From the NCBI RefSeq assembly GCF_035989305.1, contig NZ_CP108514.1, forward strand, positions 9,032,501-9,096,500: a stretch of DNA of 64,000 bases, written 5' to 3'. A model generated the notes under the pieces. It did no database searches and was not told the DNA's origin. It was given only the letters and a program-made list of their open reading frames with translations. Within the stretch, counting starts at the first letter, position 1, and every line of letters begins with the position of its first letter. Both the position numbers and the translations under genes were made by a program. Below, in pieces: positions 1 through 8,613 of the stretch. This DNA comes from Streptomyces sp. NBC_01233. Its GTDB lineage: Bacteria > Actinomycetota > Actinomycetes > Streptomycetales > Streptomycetaceae.

Positions 1-338
1 CCGAGCCCCCGACGGCCTGAACCAGGACTGTTCGTTTGGGAAGATTGATGCGGGCGGTGGGTCGTACCTTGGCGCCGCGGGGGAGCTCCACGGTGGGTCG
101 CCGGTCGTAGGCGATGCGGGCATCGTCGAGGTACGCGTAGAGCTGGCGTACGAGTTTGCTGTCTCGCTCAGGAGCGACGAGCCACCGCAGGCCGTAGGTG
201 GTCAGCATGGCGCTGCTGATGTCCGAGACGAGCGTAGCCGCCTGTTCCAGAGGTCGGCGGCCTACGATTCGCCCGTCCACTTCGCTGAGGCGGAACGCGT
301 TGATTGTCTCGGCCCAAGCGGTCGCTGCCCGAGTCGGT
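1..338 (-). CDS. Partial reading frame of unknown function running off the left edge
   Basis: On the minus strand the frame is open from 338 to base 1, directly after an in-frame TGA at 339-341. The first plausible start is a GTG at 280, which would leave about 93 residues inside the window. The translation has a balanced soluble-protein composition (for example LVRQLYAYLDDARIAYD) rather than the Arg/Pro-rich look of an antisense shadow. The IS5-type element begins 70 bases upstream, so this may be the surviving 3' part of a gene cut by that insertion. I do not recognise a family and assign no function. Confidence 0.4.
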
Positions 339-406
339 CACCAGACGTCGACTCCGGCATCGGCCAAGCGGGACACCATGGTCCCTCCGTCGCTGGCCAA
401 GGCATC

Positions 407-1297
407 GAGCCTTTTCCAACCTCAGGTTGAGGCGTGGTGAAGGACGAGGGCGGCCTTCACGATGTTGGTGATCCGGTTGGGGCTGCAGCGGAGCTTCCGC
501 AGTAGGCGCCAGCCTTTCAGGACGGCCATGGCCTGCTCGCCGACGCACCGGATCTTGGCGTGGCTGCTGTTGTGTCGTCGCTTCCATCGCTTGAGCCGGC
601 GGCTACGGAAGGGGACTCGGATGTGCCGGCCGGCGCCTTGGTACGCCTTGTCCGCCCAGCATTTCACTCCCGCGGCGGCGAGCGCGTCGACGATCTCGTG
701 CGTTCGTGCGGCCGTCAGGTCGTGGGTGGAGCCGGGCAGGGCCGGGGATGCCCAGAGCAGTCGGCCGAACGGGTCGGTGAGGACCTGCACGTTCATGCCG
801 TGCCGTTTGTGTTTGCCCGAGTAGTACGGGGTGTCGGCGGCAATCCGGTCGATCGGCAGCAGGGTGCCGTCCAGGATCACGAATGCCTTCGTCCGGGCGG
901 TCTCCATCGCCTCGGCCAGGGTCGGTGCGAGAGTGGCCAGGACTTCGATGACCTCGCGTATGTACCGGTAGACAGTCGCGATGCCGATTCCGAACCCGGC
1001 GGCAAGCTGGGCGTAGGTGTCTCCGCACCGCAGGTGGGCCAGGGCGAGCAGGGCCTGACGGCCGGCGGGCAGTCGTCGCCACCGCGTACCGATCTCCCGT
1101 TGCCGAACTGTGAGCTGCTCGGTCAGGTACCGCAGGGTGCAGCTGGACAGATCGATCGAGGATGGGTAGACAAGCACGAGAAGCTCCTGGCGGACACGGG
1201 TGATCTTGGTCGATAACCCGTCTACCAGGAGTTTCATCGTTACGTCAGCCCGTTGACCCCCAACAGCTCGGCATCGCGGTCAGGTTGAAAAAGGCTC
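407..1297 (-). mobile_element. IS5-family insertion sequence (HARBI1-like transposase)
   Basis: Imperfect terminal inverted repeats are visible: the left end reads GAGCCTTTTCCAACCTCA and the reverse complement of the right end reads GAGCCTTTTTCAACCTGA. They bracket one transposase gene. I could not define a clear target duplication, so the outermost bases are approximate. Confidence 0.75.
422..1177 (-). CDS. IS5-family transposase with DDE_Tnp_4 domain
   Basis: A DDE transposase of about 251 residues that would cut and rejoin the ends of its element. An N-terminal helix-turn-helix region (around RCGDTYAQLAAGFGIG) precedes the catalytic core. The acidic triad is visible as Asp in ILDGTLLPID (about residue 103), Asp in WADKAYQG (about 176) and Glu in GEQAMAVLKGW (about 214). 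The frame is open up to an ATG at 1237, but related proteins start at the VLVYPSSIDLSS segment, so the GTG at 1177 is preferred. It looks full length, with no frameshift, and is probably functional. Confidence 0.85.
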   Translation of the reverse strand: MLVYPSSIDLSSCTLRYLTEQLTVRQREIGTRWRRLPAGRQALLALAHLRCGDTYAQLAAGFGIGIATVYRYIREVIEVLATLAPTLAEAMETARTKAFVILDGTLLPIDRIAADTPYYSGKHKRHGMNVQVLTDPFGRLLWASPALPGSTHDLTAARTHEIVDALAAAGVKCWADKAYQGAGRHIRVPFRSRRLKRWKRRHNSSHAKIRCVGEQAMAVLKGWRLLRKLRCSPNRITNIVKAALVLHHAST

Positions 1298-1334
1298 AAT
1301 GCGTGAGCTGCGCCGGCGCCCCCCGGCGGCCGGG

Positions 1335-2711
1335 TCAGAGTTCCGGGTCTGGGGTGACGGTCCGCTCATCCTGCGCGAGGTCTTCCGGCTCCTGCATTCC
1401 CTCCGGCTCCTCCCCAAACGAGCTGGCAGAGGAGACATGCTGTGCCCTCCAACGGGCGTTTGCGTAGAGGGTCCTATAAGTTTTGACCACCAAAGTCTCG
1501 CCGCCATAGTCGTAATCTTCCGTAAGGTACCTGCTCGACAAGCCCACGAAGCGGAGCGTGTCGCCCGCCCGGAGCACCCGATTTCCTCCGGCCTTGATAT
1601 TGCCTGCGGCGGTGACGTCTCTGATGGTCGTGATGCTGTTGTTGAAGGTGCTCGCCCCGGTGACGTTCAGGACCGCGTCGACTTTCAGGCCCGCGGGCTG
1701 GCTGACCCGCAGCGGGTTGCTGCCCGCGCCGCGCACCGATCCGGCGACCGTCAGGTCCTTGGCGGTGTTGCTGAGGCTGACGCTGTTGGCGAACGTGCTC
1801 GCCCCGGTGACGTTCAGGGCCGCGTCGACCTTCAGGCCCGCGGGCTGGCTGACCCGCAGCGGGTTGCTGCCCGCACCGCGCACCGATCCGGCGACCGTCA
1901 GGTCCTTGGCGGTGTTGCTGAGGCTGACGCTGTCGGCGAATGTGGCCGGGCCCTGGACGGTTAGGTTCCTGACGACGAGGTCAGGAATGCGTACGGTGAC
2001 CGCCGTGGTCAGGGTGTGGGTGAGGGTGACGCCACCGGCTGTGACTTCGGCGCGGAGCATGAAGCCGGTGACGGTGGTCAGGCCGCGCGGGGTGGACCAG
2101 ACACGTTCCTTGTCGAGGGGGACTCCGGCGGGGGGGTCGCCCCAGTGCATCGTGTACTTCGCGTCCGAGCCCTCCCAGCGGAGCACGGCGACCTCACCGT
2201 TCTCCACCATGATCTTCTCGGGCGCGAAATTCCGGAACACGAACCCGGCCGGGAACTTGTCCACCTCGACCGCGGCGTCCTTGTTGGTGAAGCTCCCGTT
2301 CGTCCTTGACGAACTTTCGATGATCGCGATGGAGACCTGTCCCGCCGTGCGGTTGACTGCGATGTTGGACAGGGTGAGGGTGACGATCTGCCCGGTGAAC
2401 TGCACCGCGCGGGCCGGGGTGAAGGTGATGACCGCGAAGCCGCCGGAGACGGTGGGGGCGGACGGCGTCCAGCCGGTGCTGGCACCGGTCTTGATGTCGG
2501 CGCCTTCGGTGGTGAGGTGCTCGGCCCCCGCGCCGACCGGCACCCGGACGGTGATTTTGTTGCACCAGGCCGACGTGGTGATGCCGCCGCCGACATTGAT
2601 GTTGACGGAGCCGTATTCGGTTTCCTCGGCGGAGCTCACCCGCAAGGGCTTGGGGTCGGTCGACGGTTCGTACGGCAGCAGGTTGGTGGCGTTCACCATG
2701 ATAACGCTCAT
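1335..2711 (-). CDS. Fibre-like repeat protein, last gene of the DUF6603 operon
   Basis: 458 residues. The N-terminal half (about 1-235) is rich in Thr, Val and Gly with alternating hydrophobic residues, which suggests beta-sandwich folds. The middle (about 250-365) holds two nearly identical 49-residue repeats of the type SVSLSNTAKDLTVAG, followed by a partial third copy. This recalls the repetitive shafts of phage and contractile-injection tail fibres. The C-terminal 60 residues are acidic and less ordered. No signal peptide or membrane segment is seen. It lies 26 bases downstream of the 1213-residue gene and in the same direction, so it is probably the distal gene of one transcript. The fibre role is inferred from repeat architecture only; no family is recognised with certainty. 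Confidence 0.8.
   Translation of the reverse strand: MSVIMVNATNLLPYEPSTDPKPLRVSSAEETEYGSVNINVGGGITTSAWCNKITVRVPVGAGAEHLTTEGADIKTGASTGWTPSAPTVSGGFAVITFTPARAVQFTGQIVTLTLSNIAVNRTAGQVSIAIIESSSRTNGSFTNKDAAVEVDKFPAGFVFRNFAPEKIMVENGEVAVLRWEGSDAKYTMHWGDPPAGVPLDKERVWSTPRGLTTVTGFMLRAEVTAGGVTLTHTLTTAVTVRIPDLVVRNLTVQGPATFADSVSLSNTAKDLTVAGSVRGAGSNPLRVSQPAGLKVDAALNVTGASTFANSVSLSNTAKDLTVAGSVRGAGSNPLRVSQPAGLKVDAVLNVTGASTFNNSITTIRDVTAAGNIKAGGNRVLRAGDTLRFVGLSSRYLTEDYDYGGETLVVKTYRTLYANARWRAQHVSSASSFGEEPEGMQEPEDLAQDERTVTPDPEL
1648..1941 (-). repeat. Two tandem 147-bp in-frame repeats in the fibre-like gene
   Basis: Copies at 1648-1794 and 1795-1941 differ at only a few positions. The unit is exactly 49 codons, so gain or loss of a copy keeps the frame and changes shaft length. 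The near identity indicates recent duplication or gene conversion. Confidence 0.9.
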
Positions 2712-2737
2712 GCAACAGCCCTTCTGTAAACGGAGGT

Positions 2738-5700
2738 TCAGGACGTTTCGGTCGCGTCGAGCAGCAGGTATCCATACCGGGCTTCCGCCTGCGGATCCCC
2801 GAAGTGCGCCGCGGAATCAGCCGGAACGATCGGCAGCTCCACCCACTCGGTCTCCGATCCGCGCGGCTCAGCCCAACTCCACGTTCCGTGCCACGACGCG
2901 GGCTGCGGCAGCACCACGCCTGCCTCCGTCGGTTCCTCTCCCGCCCGCGCCCGCCGGGCTTCCTCGGCCTTGTCGACCCGCTCGGCCGCGAGCAGTGGGC
3001 CGAGCCGAAAAGACGCCCGGATCCGCCGCATCGCCTCTGACACCAGGTCGTCGGGCAGCTGCACCTTGGTCACCGGGAGGATGTCCGTGGTGGCATGCAC
3101 CGCCGCGTACGGATCCATCAGCAGCGTCAGGTGGTGCGTCACCGGCTGGTCCGGGGTGCGCGCGGGCACGGCCAGGCCGTGGCCTTTGTCGATCGGGGTC
3201 AGATAGCCCCCGCCGCCCTGGGGCATGACCGCGTGGAAGAGCTCGTACGAAGTCTCCTGGTCGGGCCCGGTCGCCCCGGCGAAGTACCCGACGAGGCCGT
3301 CGCCGAGCCGCTTCTCGTTGCCGAGCCGGACCGGCCAGCGGTAGCCGTCGTACTCCTCCTCCGACTCCCCCAGCACCTGGTCCCAGCTCGGGTTGCTCAG
3401 CAGCGGCCCTTCGAGCTCGACGCCCAGATCGGCGCGCACCAGTGCGAGCGGGCGGCCGATGAGCCGCAGCGGAGAGCCGTCCTCCTGGGCCGCGTCGTCG
3501 AGGATGGTGTCGAGGGTCTGGTCGATGGTGTCAAGCAGACCGGTGAGTGCGGCGGCGGGTTTGTCCTTCAGGGTGCGGACGAACCGGGCCAGGTGCGGCA
3601 TGGCGTCCTCGAACTCCTGGGCGTCGACGTCGGGATGGGGCGAGCCGGGGAGCGGTAGCCACACGCTGTCGTCCGCGCCGTCGATGTCCTTGACGACGCG
3701 GAGTTCACCGAGGGAGACGCCGTCGGGTCCGTGGACGACGAGGGTCTGGTCGAGATGGTTGAGCAGCAGCCAGCCGGCCAGGGGGTTTTCCTTCGTGGCC
3801 GCGCGGGCCATCGGCGAGAGCCGCTGTCCGTCCACGGCGCGTACGGTCTCCAGCCGCAGTCGGGCGCCCTGGAGAAGGCGCGGGCCGAGCTGGACGAAGC
3901 GGGCCGTGCCGATGAGGTCCTCGTGCAGGACGCTGTCAGGGGCAACGCTCTCCGCGAGGGTGAGGGAGACCTGTTCGTAGTTGCCGCTGTTGACGATGTC
4001 GTAGGTGCGGCCGAAGCGGTCGACGATGCGCAGGTCGTGAAAGGTGAACTGGCCGGCGCGGACCGGCTGGAACGGTGTTCCGGGGTCGTCGGCGGGCGGT
4101 TCGAGCGGGCCGCCTTCCGGGACGCTCTGGATGTCGCCGACGAGCCTGGCGATGGCCTCGGGGACGTGCACTGTGGTCCTGGCGGTGGAGTCCTGCTGTA
4201 CGAGCCAGTCGTGGAAGCCGTCGAGGCGCTGGGAGAGCATTCCGGGGTCGCCGAGTTCCTCGCGCAGGGCGAGCAGGCCTTCGGTGGGAGCGCCGGAGTA
4301 GGTGTCGAGGTAACGGTCGATCTGCTTCTGCAGGACCCACGGCACGCTCGGGGTGAGGAACGCCCGGTTCTTGAAGGTGAGCCAACGCAGGTTGGCTTCG
4401 CCGCCGCCGGGCTGGGCTCCCCGGCCGGACCATTCGTAGCGGCTGCCGTTGAAGGTCCAGTAGGTGGTGTCGCCGGCCTGGAAGGGCGTGGGGCAGTACT
4501 TCAGTTCGTATTCGAGGTGCATGGGCAGCCAGGGCTGCTGCCACGGCGAGGTGTGCTCGGGGACGGGCCCGGCGACGGCGGCGGGGTCCGCGAGAGCCGC
4601 GTCGAGAGCGCCGGGGACCCGGGCCACCTGGTCCAGGAGGGCGAACTCGGCGAGCAGCGGGGTGCAGGCGTCGGGGAGTCCGGCCAGTCCCGGGCTGGGC
4701 GGAGTGGTGGGCCGGTCGTAGGTTTTGCCGCCGACGGTGATCCGGGTGATCAGGGCCTCGGGAAGGCGGCAGGGCAGCGGGGTGTCCCGGGTGAGGGGTT
4801 CCTTGGCACCGGTGTCCTTGATGAGCACGACCGGGTCGGCGGGGCGATAGTAGGACTCGCGGGCGGTGCGCTCCAGTTGGTAGCGCGGGTCGAGTCGCCG
4901 CAGGGTCGCGTAACTCTTGATGTTGGCCGCGAGTTCCTCCGGGGTGGCGCCGGTGGGCAGTTGCCTCGACAGCACGAACTGTTCGTCGAGCAGAGCCTTG
5001 GTCCGCCCGGCCAGACTCGTCGCATCGTTCTCGTTGAGCTGGACATCAGCTGCGGCGTCGAACCCTGCGGGGTGCTCAGGGGTGAACGGGGGAACCGGCT
5101 TGTTGCGCAGCCACCAGATGTTCCACAGGCGCTGCTGAGAGCGGCGGAGCCTGGGCGTGAGGTCGTCGTACCGCCGTTGGACATCGTTGAGTTCGGTCAG
5201 CCACCCGGGTTCCCGCGGCGGGGGCGGCAGCTCGTCGTCGCCTTCGACGGGGCGCGCGGTCACCTTCCACACATGGCCGCCGTCGGAGCCGGAGAACCAG
5301 GAGTGATGGGTGAGGGTGTCGAGGTCCTCTTCGCCGTCGGCGGTGTCGAGTGTTTCGAGGGTGCCGTGGAAGAGGGAGCGTACGAGGTCCCCGGTGCGTG
5401 CGGACCGGGTCTGGCGGGCGGCCAGCCGGCCGAGGGCTTCGGCGCTGCTGCTGCCCAGCGTGAGGATCTTGCTGAGCTCGATGTTGCTCGGTTTGTCGGA
5501 CTCGTGGGTGGCGCCTTCGCGCTGCCAGTCGACTCCCAGCGCCGAGCCGCTGTAGAGAGTGCGGTCCAGGGCGTCGGCGGCGGTGCCTTCGGGGATGTTC
5601 CAGCCGAGGGCTTCGAGGAGGTCGGCTGCCCCGTCCGCGTCCGGCGGGAGCAGGCCGGGCACGGACGCGGCGTGGTTGAGGTAGTCGAGCGTGTCGTCGC

Positions 5701-6379
5701 TGTACCAGCCGACGACGAAGTAGCTCAGCGTCGCATCGGGCGGGTAGTTGTCCAGGTCGCCTTTGAGGTCCTCAAGGGTGTCGTGGATGGAGAACACGTC
5801 TTTGTTGTACGGCTGGTAGGCCGCGAAGCCGGGCAGTCCGGGCCCGGCCGCGGTCAGGTGCGGCTTCTGGGCAGGTGGTTCGGTCCACGGCGCCTGGGTG
5901 AGGTCGTGGCGGCGGCCGAGGAAGGTCAGCTCCAGCGGAGCGCCCTCCGGCGAATCGGGGTTCGGGTGCTTGGTGGTGCCGTAGACGTCGTTGCCGTCGG
6001 CGTCCTGGACCGGGCGGCTCTCCAGGTAGTCGCTCTGCACGATCCACCCGACGGCCTTGCGGTCCGCCGCCGCCGCTGTGGTGCTGTAGCGCACGACCAG
6101 CCAGCGGTTGGGGACGAAGGGGAAGGTCGTCTCCCCCGTCGTCTGGTCGTAGTGCCCGTTGGCCAGCGCCTCGGGCAGCTGCCAGTGGACGTAGACGCCT
6201 TCGCTGTCCGGGCCCATGGTTTCGGTGCCGACGCCGGGGGGCGGTTCCGCGCTCGCGCCCTCCTCGATCATGGCGTCGAAGTTCGGTGTCCACCGGTTGA
6301 ACGTCTCGGCGGTGCGGGTCAGCCGGTTGACGACAAGGGCGTTCACCTTGACGGGGACGATCAGGTCCGTGGCGCTCAT
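2738..6379 (-). CDS. Large conserved protein of unknown function (1213 aa), DUF6603 operon
   Basis: 1213 residues with no signal peptide or membrane helix. The N-terminus carries recognisable aromatic motifs: VYVHWQLPEALANG near residue 70 and FPFVPNRWLVVRYS near 95. The rest is Trp- and Tyr-rich with acidic linkers, as in large multidomain beta-rich proteins. An Arg/Gln-rich helical stretch lies near residues 400-425 (LTPRLRRSQQRLWNIWW). Its ATG overlaps the TGA of the upstream 742-residue gene by one base (TGATG), which implies translational coupling and stoichiometric production. I do not know the family's function. Size and co-transcription with a fibre-like protein suggest a structural part of a large assembly, but that is inference. 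Confidence 0.85.
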   Translation of the reverse strand: MSATDLIVPVKVNALVVNRLTRTAETFNRWTPNFDAMIEEGASAEPPPGVGTETMGPDSEGVYVHWQLPEALANGHYDQTTGETTFPFVPNRWLVVRYSTTAAAADRKAVGWIVQSDYLESRPVQDADGNDVYGTTKHPNPDSPEGAPLELTFLGRRHDLTQAPWTEPPAQKPHLTAAGPGLPGFAAYQPYNKDVFSIHDTLEDLKGDLDNYPPDATLSYFVVGWYSDDTLDYLNHAASVPGLLPPDADGAADLLEALGWNIPEGTAADALDRTLYSGSALGVDWQREGATHESDKPSNIELSKILTLGSSSAEALGRLAARQTRSARTGDLVRSLFHGTLETLDTADGEEDLDTLTHHSWFSGSDGGHVWKVTARPVEGDDELPPPPREPGWLTELNDVQRRYDDLTPRLRRSQQRLWNIWWLRNKPVPPFTPEHPAGFDAAADVQLNENDATSLAGRTKALLDEQFVLSRQLPTGATPEELAANIKSYATLRRLDPRYQLERTARESYYRPADPVVLIKDTGAKEPLTRDTPLPCRLPEALITRITVGGKTYDRPTTPPSPGLAGLPDACTPLLAEFALLDQVARVPGALDAALADPAAVAGPVPEHTSPWQQPWLPMHLEYELKYCPTPFQAGDTTYWTFNGSRYEWSGRGAQPGGGEANLRWLTFKNRAFLTPSVPWVLQKQIDRYLDTYSGAPTEGLLALREELGDPGMLSQRLDGFHDWLVQQDSTARTTVHVPEAIARLVGDIQSVPEGGPLEPPADDPGTPFQPVRAGQFTFHDLRIVDRFGRTYDIVNSGNYEQVSLTLAESVAPDSVLHEDLIGTARFVQLGPRLLQGARLRLETVRAVDGQRLSPMARAATKENPLAGWLLLNHLDQTLVVHGPDGVSLGELRVVKDIDGADDSVWLPLPGSPHPDVDAQEFEDAMPHLARFVRTLKDKPAAALTGLLDTIDQTLDTILDDAAQEDGSPLRLIGRPLALVRADLGVELEGPLLSNPSWDQVLGESEEEYDGYRWPVRLGNEKRLGDGLVGYFAGATGPDQETSYELFHAVMPQGGGGYLTPIDKGHGLAVPARTPDQPVTHHLTLLMDPYAAVHATTDILPVTKVQLPDDLVSEAMRRIRASFRLGPLLAAERVDKAEEARRARAGEEPTEAGVVLPQPASWHGTWSWAEPRGSETEWVELPIVPADSAAHFGDPQAEARYGYLLLDATETS

Positions 6380-8607
6380 CAGGCGGTCTCCGTCCGGGCA
6401 GCGGTGCCGGTGGGGCTGAGGATTTCCTGTTCCAGCGGGGCGTTGACGAGTTCCAGGGCCAGTTGTCCGGGGTCCAGGTCGGTGAGACCGAACTCCCGGG
6501 CCAGGGCGGGCACCAGGCCGCCGGTGCCGAACATCTGAAGCACCGCGGGTCCGGTGTCCGGGTCGGAGCGCAGGTGGAGGTCGAAGAGGCTGCCGGTGGC
6601 GGGGTAGTAGGTCTCCAGCGGGGTGCCGATCGGCGGGTCGGTGGCCAGGCTGCGCAGGCCGAGGCGGTTCCCGGAGTCGATGCCGTAGTGGATGCCCTGT
6701 CCCGGTTCGCGGATGACGACCTTGTCGGGAACGCCGTCCCAGAGGACGAGCAGGATCCTCTTGTCCGGTTTGGCGCGGCGCAGTTCGGTGAGGACGGTGC
6801 CGTCCTTGAGGTAGGCGTTGACCTTGATGTCCGGCCAGGCGGGGATGAGTTCGGAGTGGATGAGCAGCCCGCCGGCGGCCCGCTTCGTGCTGCCCGACCG
6901 TGCGGTGGCCCGGTTGAGTTCGCGGGCGAGGCGGCTGTCGACGGAGGTGTGTACGCCGACGTCGGCGGCTCCGGCGACGAGCGCGTCCAGCCAGCCCTGG
7001 TCGAGGCGGAACATCCGCAGGGATTCCAGGGGCAGCATGCGCGGGTCGGGCACGAGGTGGTGGAACGGCACGCCCTGGAGCAGGCCGAGGCGGGCCTGCC
7101 AGGCGGCGATGGCCTCGGCGTTGCGTTCCGCGGTGGTCCGCAGCAGGGAGACGGCGCGTTCTTCCGCGAGCACGGACCTTGACTGTGCATGTGTCACTCT
7201 CGGCTGCGGTGTCCTGCGTCCGGCGTCGTCCGGGAGCTGGGGGCTCGTGAGCCCGGTGCTGAGCCGCTCGCGGAAGCGTGCGGAGGCGAGTTCGCGCAGC
7301 GCGCCGAGGGCGGGCGGGGCATCCGGGTCGACCGAGGCGCGCGCCGGATCTTTGGCCAGCGCCATCAGCGTCGTCGCCCGGTTGGCGAGTTCGCGGCGGG
7401 CCCGGCCGACGGCGGTGGTGTATTCGGGGTCGGCCAGGCCGATGGTGCGACCGAGAGTCCAGGCGACGGCATAGCTGACGTCGAAGATCCCGTGCTCGGG
7501 CTCGTAGATGAGCGCGTGGTCGGAGGTGGTGTGCGGGCCGGGGCTGTGCTCGGTGGGCACGTCAAAAGCGGTGACCGGCGTGGCCGGGCCGCGGTACCAG
7601 GCGAAGGTGCGTTCGCCGGAGAGGGTCAGCTGCGGGACGGCGGTGTAGCCGAGTGCAAGGCGGTCGCGGACGTAATCGTCCTCGGGGTCGTCGGTGACCG
7701 GTGCGGCCACCGGCAGCCGCAGGGCGAGTTCTTCGGGGTCCTCGGCGCCGGGGGCGACGAGGTTCTCCAGCAGCGCTCCGGGGTCGGCGGCGGGCCCTTC
7801 ACTGCTGGTGAAGCTCCAGCTGTGCAGCGAGCACAGGCGGACGGCCGTGGTGCCGCCGGGCAGGGTGCCGGACAGGCGGCCCTCGAAGCCTTCGAGGGAG
7901 ACGAGGTGGACGGCGTAGTTACCGGGGTTGTGGGGGAAGCGGTTGGCGTTGACGACCGCGTACTCCCCTTCTTCGAGGACTTCGCCGTCGGCCCGGGCCT
8001 TGCTCGCGTCGACGACCTTGCGGACGTGGGCGAGGTAGTACATCTCGTCATCGCGCGGGGCGACCGCGTTGAAGAGGTCCGCCGGGACGTCGATGGTCTG
8101 GCACTTGCTCCGGGCCTCAGCCTCGTCGACGCCGCCGGACGGCAGGTCCGGGCCCTTGACCCCTGCCTCGGCAGGGTTGCGGAGCTCCTCGACGGTGCGC
8201 AGCACGGTGTCCCCGGACGCGGCGGGGTCGTCGGGCAGTTCGTTCTCGCCGAAGACGAGCAGGGCGAGCCAGGGCGGGCGGGCCGGAGGCTGCTCGGCGC
8301 GGGTTCCGGCAAGGTTGCGTTCCCAGGGCAGGATCGACCGGCTGAGGGTGATGTGCGGCAGGGTCCTGGTGTAGGCGCCGGTGCTCTCGCGCGGCGGGTA
8401 GTAGGCGTGGACGGACGCTTCGCTGAGGACGAAGCGGACGGCCTTGATCTCGAAGGTCTCCTCGGACGGGAGCAGCTTGTCCTGGGCGTCCAGTTCGCCG
8501 CCGGGGTCGCTGAGGGTGTTCTTGACCACGACCCGGTAGTCGCCGGGGGTGGCACGCGGGATCAGGTGGTCGAGGAAGTGGATGCGCAGATCCGGTTCAG
8601 CGGTCAC
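6379..8607 (-). CDS. Conserved protein of unknown function (742 aa), DUF6603 operon
   Basis: 742 residues, starting at a GTG at 8607 preceded by a GAGGTGACC sequence and six bases after the stop of the DUF6603 gene. The N-terminal 130 residues have strand-like motifs (GDYRVVVKNTL, PHITLSRSILPWER, PWLALLVFGENEL). A central helical region (about 390-520) is rich in Ala and Arg. The C-terminal 200 residues (GGLLIHSELIPAWPDIKVNA, then RILLVLWDGVPDKVVI) resemble a compact alpha/beta unit. There is no signal peptide or transmembrane segment. No enzyme motif was recognised. It is probably a soluble partner of the two large neighbours, since the three genes are packed without gaps. Confidence 0.85.
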   Translation of the reverse strand: MTAEPDLRIHFLDHLIPRATPGDYRVVVKNTLSDPGGELDAQDKLLPSEETFEIKAVRFVLSEASVHAYYPPRESTGAYTRTLPHITLSRSILPWERNLAGTRAEQPPARPPWLALLVFGENELPDDPAASGDTVLRTVEELRNPAEAGVKGPDLPSGGVDEAEARSKCQTIDVPADLFNAVAPRDDEMYYLAHVRKVVDASKARADGEVLEEGEYAVVNANRFPHNPGNYAVHLVSLEGFEGRLSGTLPGGTTAVRLCSLHSWSFTSSEGPAADPGALLENLVAPGAEDPEELALRLPVAAPVTDDPEDDYVRDRLALGYTAVPQLTLSGERTFAWYRGPATPVTAFDVPTEHSPGPHTTSDHALIYEPEHGIFDVSYAVAWTLGRTIGLADPEYTTAVGRARRELANRATTLMALAKDPARASVDPDAPPALGALRELASARFRERLSTGLTSPQLPDDAGRRTPQPRVTHAQSRSVLAEERAVSLLRTTAERNAEAIAAWQARLGLLQGVPFHHLVPDPRMLPLESLRMFRLDQGWLDALVAGAADVGVHTSVDSRLARELNRATARSGSTKRAAGGLLIHSELIPAWPDIKVNAYLKDGTVLTELRRAKPDKRILLVLWDGVPDKVVIREPGQGIHYGIDSGNRLGLRSLATDPPIGTPLETYYPATGSLFDLHLRSDPDTGPAVLQMFGTGGLVPALAREFGLTDLDPGQLALELVNAPLEQEILSPTGTAARTETA

Positions 8608-8613
8608 GGCCGG

